Made by a program: the position numbers and the translations under genes
Notes under the pieces: model-generated
Told to the model about the DNA's origin: nothing
Database searches by the model: none
What the model saw: the letters and a program-made list of their open reading frames with translations, nothing else
DNA from: Periweissella cryptocerci
GTDB lineage: Bacteria; Bacillota; Bacilli; Lactobacillales; Lactobacillaceae
DNA length: 64,000 nucleotides
Direction: 5' to 3'
Assembly (NCBI RefSeq): GCF_004358325.1
Contig: NZ_CP037940.1
Location: forward strand, 2,914,001-2,978,000
In this document: piece after piece, positions 62,484-64,000 of the stretch
Numbering within the stretch: position 1 is the stretch's first letter
Layout of the letters: every line of letters begins with the position of its first letter

Positions 62484-64000
62484 ATGGAGTATTTGAATAA
62501 GTATGGTACAAATATGAATGAGAAAGTAATAGCCAATCCAGAACGAGCTAATGCAATTGGTCGAGACCGTGAGATTGATCAGGTTATTCATGATTTGACT
62601 CGTTGGACTAAAAACTCTCCATTATTGATTGGTGAAGCTGGTGTAGGTAAAACAGCCTTGGTTAAGGGGTTGGTCAAACGTATTGTGCTGAATGATAGAG
62701 TTCCTGAAAGATTATTAAAAAAGACTGTTTATATGATTGAGTTATCTGTCTTGATGGATAAAAGTGATGGTGAGGATTTTACCTCAAAATTTAAACACAT
62801 TATTCGTGAAGCAACTGATAACTTTGATTCGGTTATTCTATTTATTGATGAAATTCATACGATAGTTGGTACTGGTGGTAGTGTGGGTAGTGCTTTAGAC
62901 GCTGGTAATATTATTAAACCGGCATTGGCTGAAGGCGAAATACAAATTATTGGTGCAACTACGATTGAAGAATATGAAGATTACATTGCTAAAGACGCGG
63001 CATTGCAACGTCGTTTTCAAACAATTAAACTAGATGAGCCAACTGTTAATCAAGCAATTGAAATATTGCAGGGTGTTAAGCCAAATTATGAACATTTTCA
63101 TGGAGTAACATATACAGATGAGGCGATAATACAGGCAGTTAAATTGTCTAAACGCTATATTCCAGATCGTTTTCTGCCCGATAAGGCGTTTGATTTGCTA
63201 GACGCCAGTGGTTCATTAGTTTCAGTAACACATGGTCAAGTAACAGAAACTGAGATTGCTTTAGTACTTGAGGAATCGACGGGTATTTCAGTTAGTTCAA
63301 TTTTAAAAAATGATGTTTCTAGAGTTAGTGCATTGAGGAAGAAACTCAATGGACGTGTGAAAGGTCAAAAAGAGGCTATTGATGTCGTTGTTAGTGCTAT
63401 TACTATTGCGCTGGCTGGCTTACAAGAGATGAATAAACCTTTAGGCTCGTTCATGTTTCTAGGTACCACTGGTGTTGGTAAAACAGAGCTTGCAAAAGCT
63501 TTAGCTGAAGCAATGTTTGATAGCGAGGATAATATGATTAGGTTTGATATGTCTGAATATTCTAAGCCTGAGGCAGCACGTTCTTTGCAATTTGATATGG
63601 CGGAAAAAGTACGTCATACTCCTTATTCGATCGTTTTGATTGATGAGATTGAAAAAGGTCATCGTTTGGCGCATGACTTGCTATTGCAAGTATTAGATGA
63701 TGGACGGTTAGCTGATAAGCGTGGACGTGAAGTTTCTTTTAAGAATACCTATGTGATTATTACTTCTAATTTGGGAGCAGAGCTTATTAGCGACCACTTA
63801 ACATGGGAGAAAGGGACAGATGAAAGTTTTGACGCAATGATGGAAGAACAATTGGGAGCAGAGTTTCGTGCTGAATTGATTAATCGAATTGATTATATAA
63901 TTACGTTTAATCAACTTAAAAAGCCTGTTATTCGTGAAATTGCTAATAAGCAGCTTAACATTTTGCGCCAAGACTTATTACCTAGGTCAATTGATTTTCA
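62484..64000 (+). CDS. Clp-type double AAA+ ATPase (partial, cut by window end)
   Basis: The 505 visible codons start MEYLNKYGTN after AGGGGGTG. They show AAA+ module 1 with Walker A GEAGVGKT (50-57) and LFIDEIH, then a short linker with STGISVSSIL, then module 2 with TTGVGKTELAKAL and VLIDEIEKGH. The Clp N-domain and the long ClpB/ClpC middle coiled coil are missing. It belongs to the HSP100/Clp unfoldases. An element-borne copy next to topoisomerase and SSB-like genes suggests remodelling of transfer or replication complexes. Whether a ClpP-binding loop is present cannot be told. Confidence 0.88.
   Translation, partial: MEYLNKYGTNMNEKVIANPERANAIGRDREIDQVIHDLTRWTKNSPLLIGEAGVGKTALVKGLVKRIVLNDRVPERLLKKTVYMIELSVLMDKSDGEDFTSKFKHIIREATDNFDSVILFIDEIHTIVGTGGSVGSALDAGNIIKPALAEGEIQIIGATTIEEYEDYIAKDAALQRRFQTIKLDEPTVNQAIEILQGVKPNYEHFHGVTYTDEAIIQAVKLSKRYIPDRFLPDKAFDLLDASGSLVSVTHGQVTETEIALVLEESTGISVSSILKNDVSRVSALRKKLNGRVKGQKEAIDVVVSAITIALAGLQEMNKPLGSFMFLGTTGVGKTELAKALAEAMFDSEDNMIRFDMSEYSKPEAARSLQFDMAEKVRHTPYSIVLIDEIEKGHRLAHDLLLQVLDDGRLADKRGREVSFKNTYVIITSNLGAELISDHLTWEKGTDESFDAMMEEQLGAEFRAELINRIDYIITFNQLKKPVIREIANKQLNILRQDLLPRSIDF

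Larger units (their letters stand above)
33949..64000 (+). mobile_element. Integrated conjugative element with plasmid-type replicon (left boundary approximate, right end outside window)
   Basis: From the Rgg terminator on, all genes are on the plus strand, visibly AT-richer than the first 32 kb, and of plasmid/ICE type: recombinase, iterons, Rep, relaxosome proteins, MobL/MobP-like relaxase, resolvase, integrase, Toprim protein, polyvalent protein, topoisomerase, SSB-like protein and Clp ATPase. No right end, T4SS or coupling protein is seen inside the window. The exact left attachment site cannot be defined without the right one. Confidence 0.8.

Noticed and set aside
1..64000. tRNA or rRNA genes
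   Set aside because: I found no stretch with a convincing cloverleaf or rRNA core on either strand by eye.

Overview
The window reads as a chromosome segment of a low-to-medium GC Gram-positive lactic acid bacterium, most likely a heterofermentative Lactobacillaceae member of the Weissella/Periweissella type. This is inferred from gene content and order (rpoY-rnjA, a ypmR/ypmS/yozE trio, rbgA-rnhB-dprA-topA, recO, a KxYKxGKxW surface protein), not from a database match.

Positions 1 to about 32 kb are ordinary chromosome. They carry a tautomerase, glycerol kinase, a TetR regulator, a LysM/NlpC-P60 wall hydrolase, a HAD phosphatase divergent from an ADP-ribosylglycohydrolase-like gene, a lipid kinase, RNase J with RNA polymerase epsilon, DegV, an SGNH hydrolase operon running into RbgA and RNase HII, DprA, topoisomerase I, a CPA1 antiporter, a CpsB/PHP phosphatase with RecO, a P-type ATPase, a second NlpC/P60 protein and a large LRR/MucBP-like surface protein. 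The clearest unexplained structure here is a family of intergenic elements. Four copies lie just 3' of rnjA, rnhB, topA and recO, always in the orientation of the upstream gene. They have inverted-repeat ends, an internal hairpin with compensatory base changes, and in one copy a second, nested inverted-repeat element.

At about 32.8-33.9 kb a 21-residue hydrophobic peptide gene precedes an Rgg-type regulator, a possible peptide-pheromone pair.

From about 33.9 kb to the window end (open) everything is on the plus strand, visibly AT-richer, and belongs to a conjugative/mobilisable element with plasmid traits. In order it has a catalytic-domain-only tyrosine recombinase; low-complexity repeats; an Xre-type regulator; about 20 iterons of 17 bp followed by a DnaD-like replication protein; small membrane and thioredoxin-like proteins; a candidate oriT; small DNA-binding proteins; a MobL/MobP-like relaxase; a serine resolvase; a full tyrosine integrase; two secreted cargo proteins; a Toprim/DUF3991 primase-like protein; and then a block with a 2083-residue polyvalent protein carrying an HExxH metallopeptidase motif, a plasmid type IA topoisomerase, an SSB-like acidic-tailed protein and a Clp-type double AAA+ ATPase cut by the window end. 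The element looks able both to replicate (iterons plus Rep) and to integrate (Int), so it is either an ICE with its own replicon or an integrated conjugative plasmid. The type IV secretion genes and the right end would lie beyond 64 kb.
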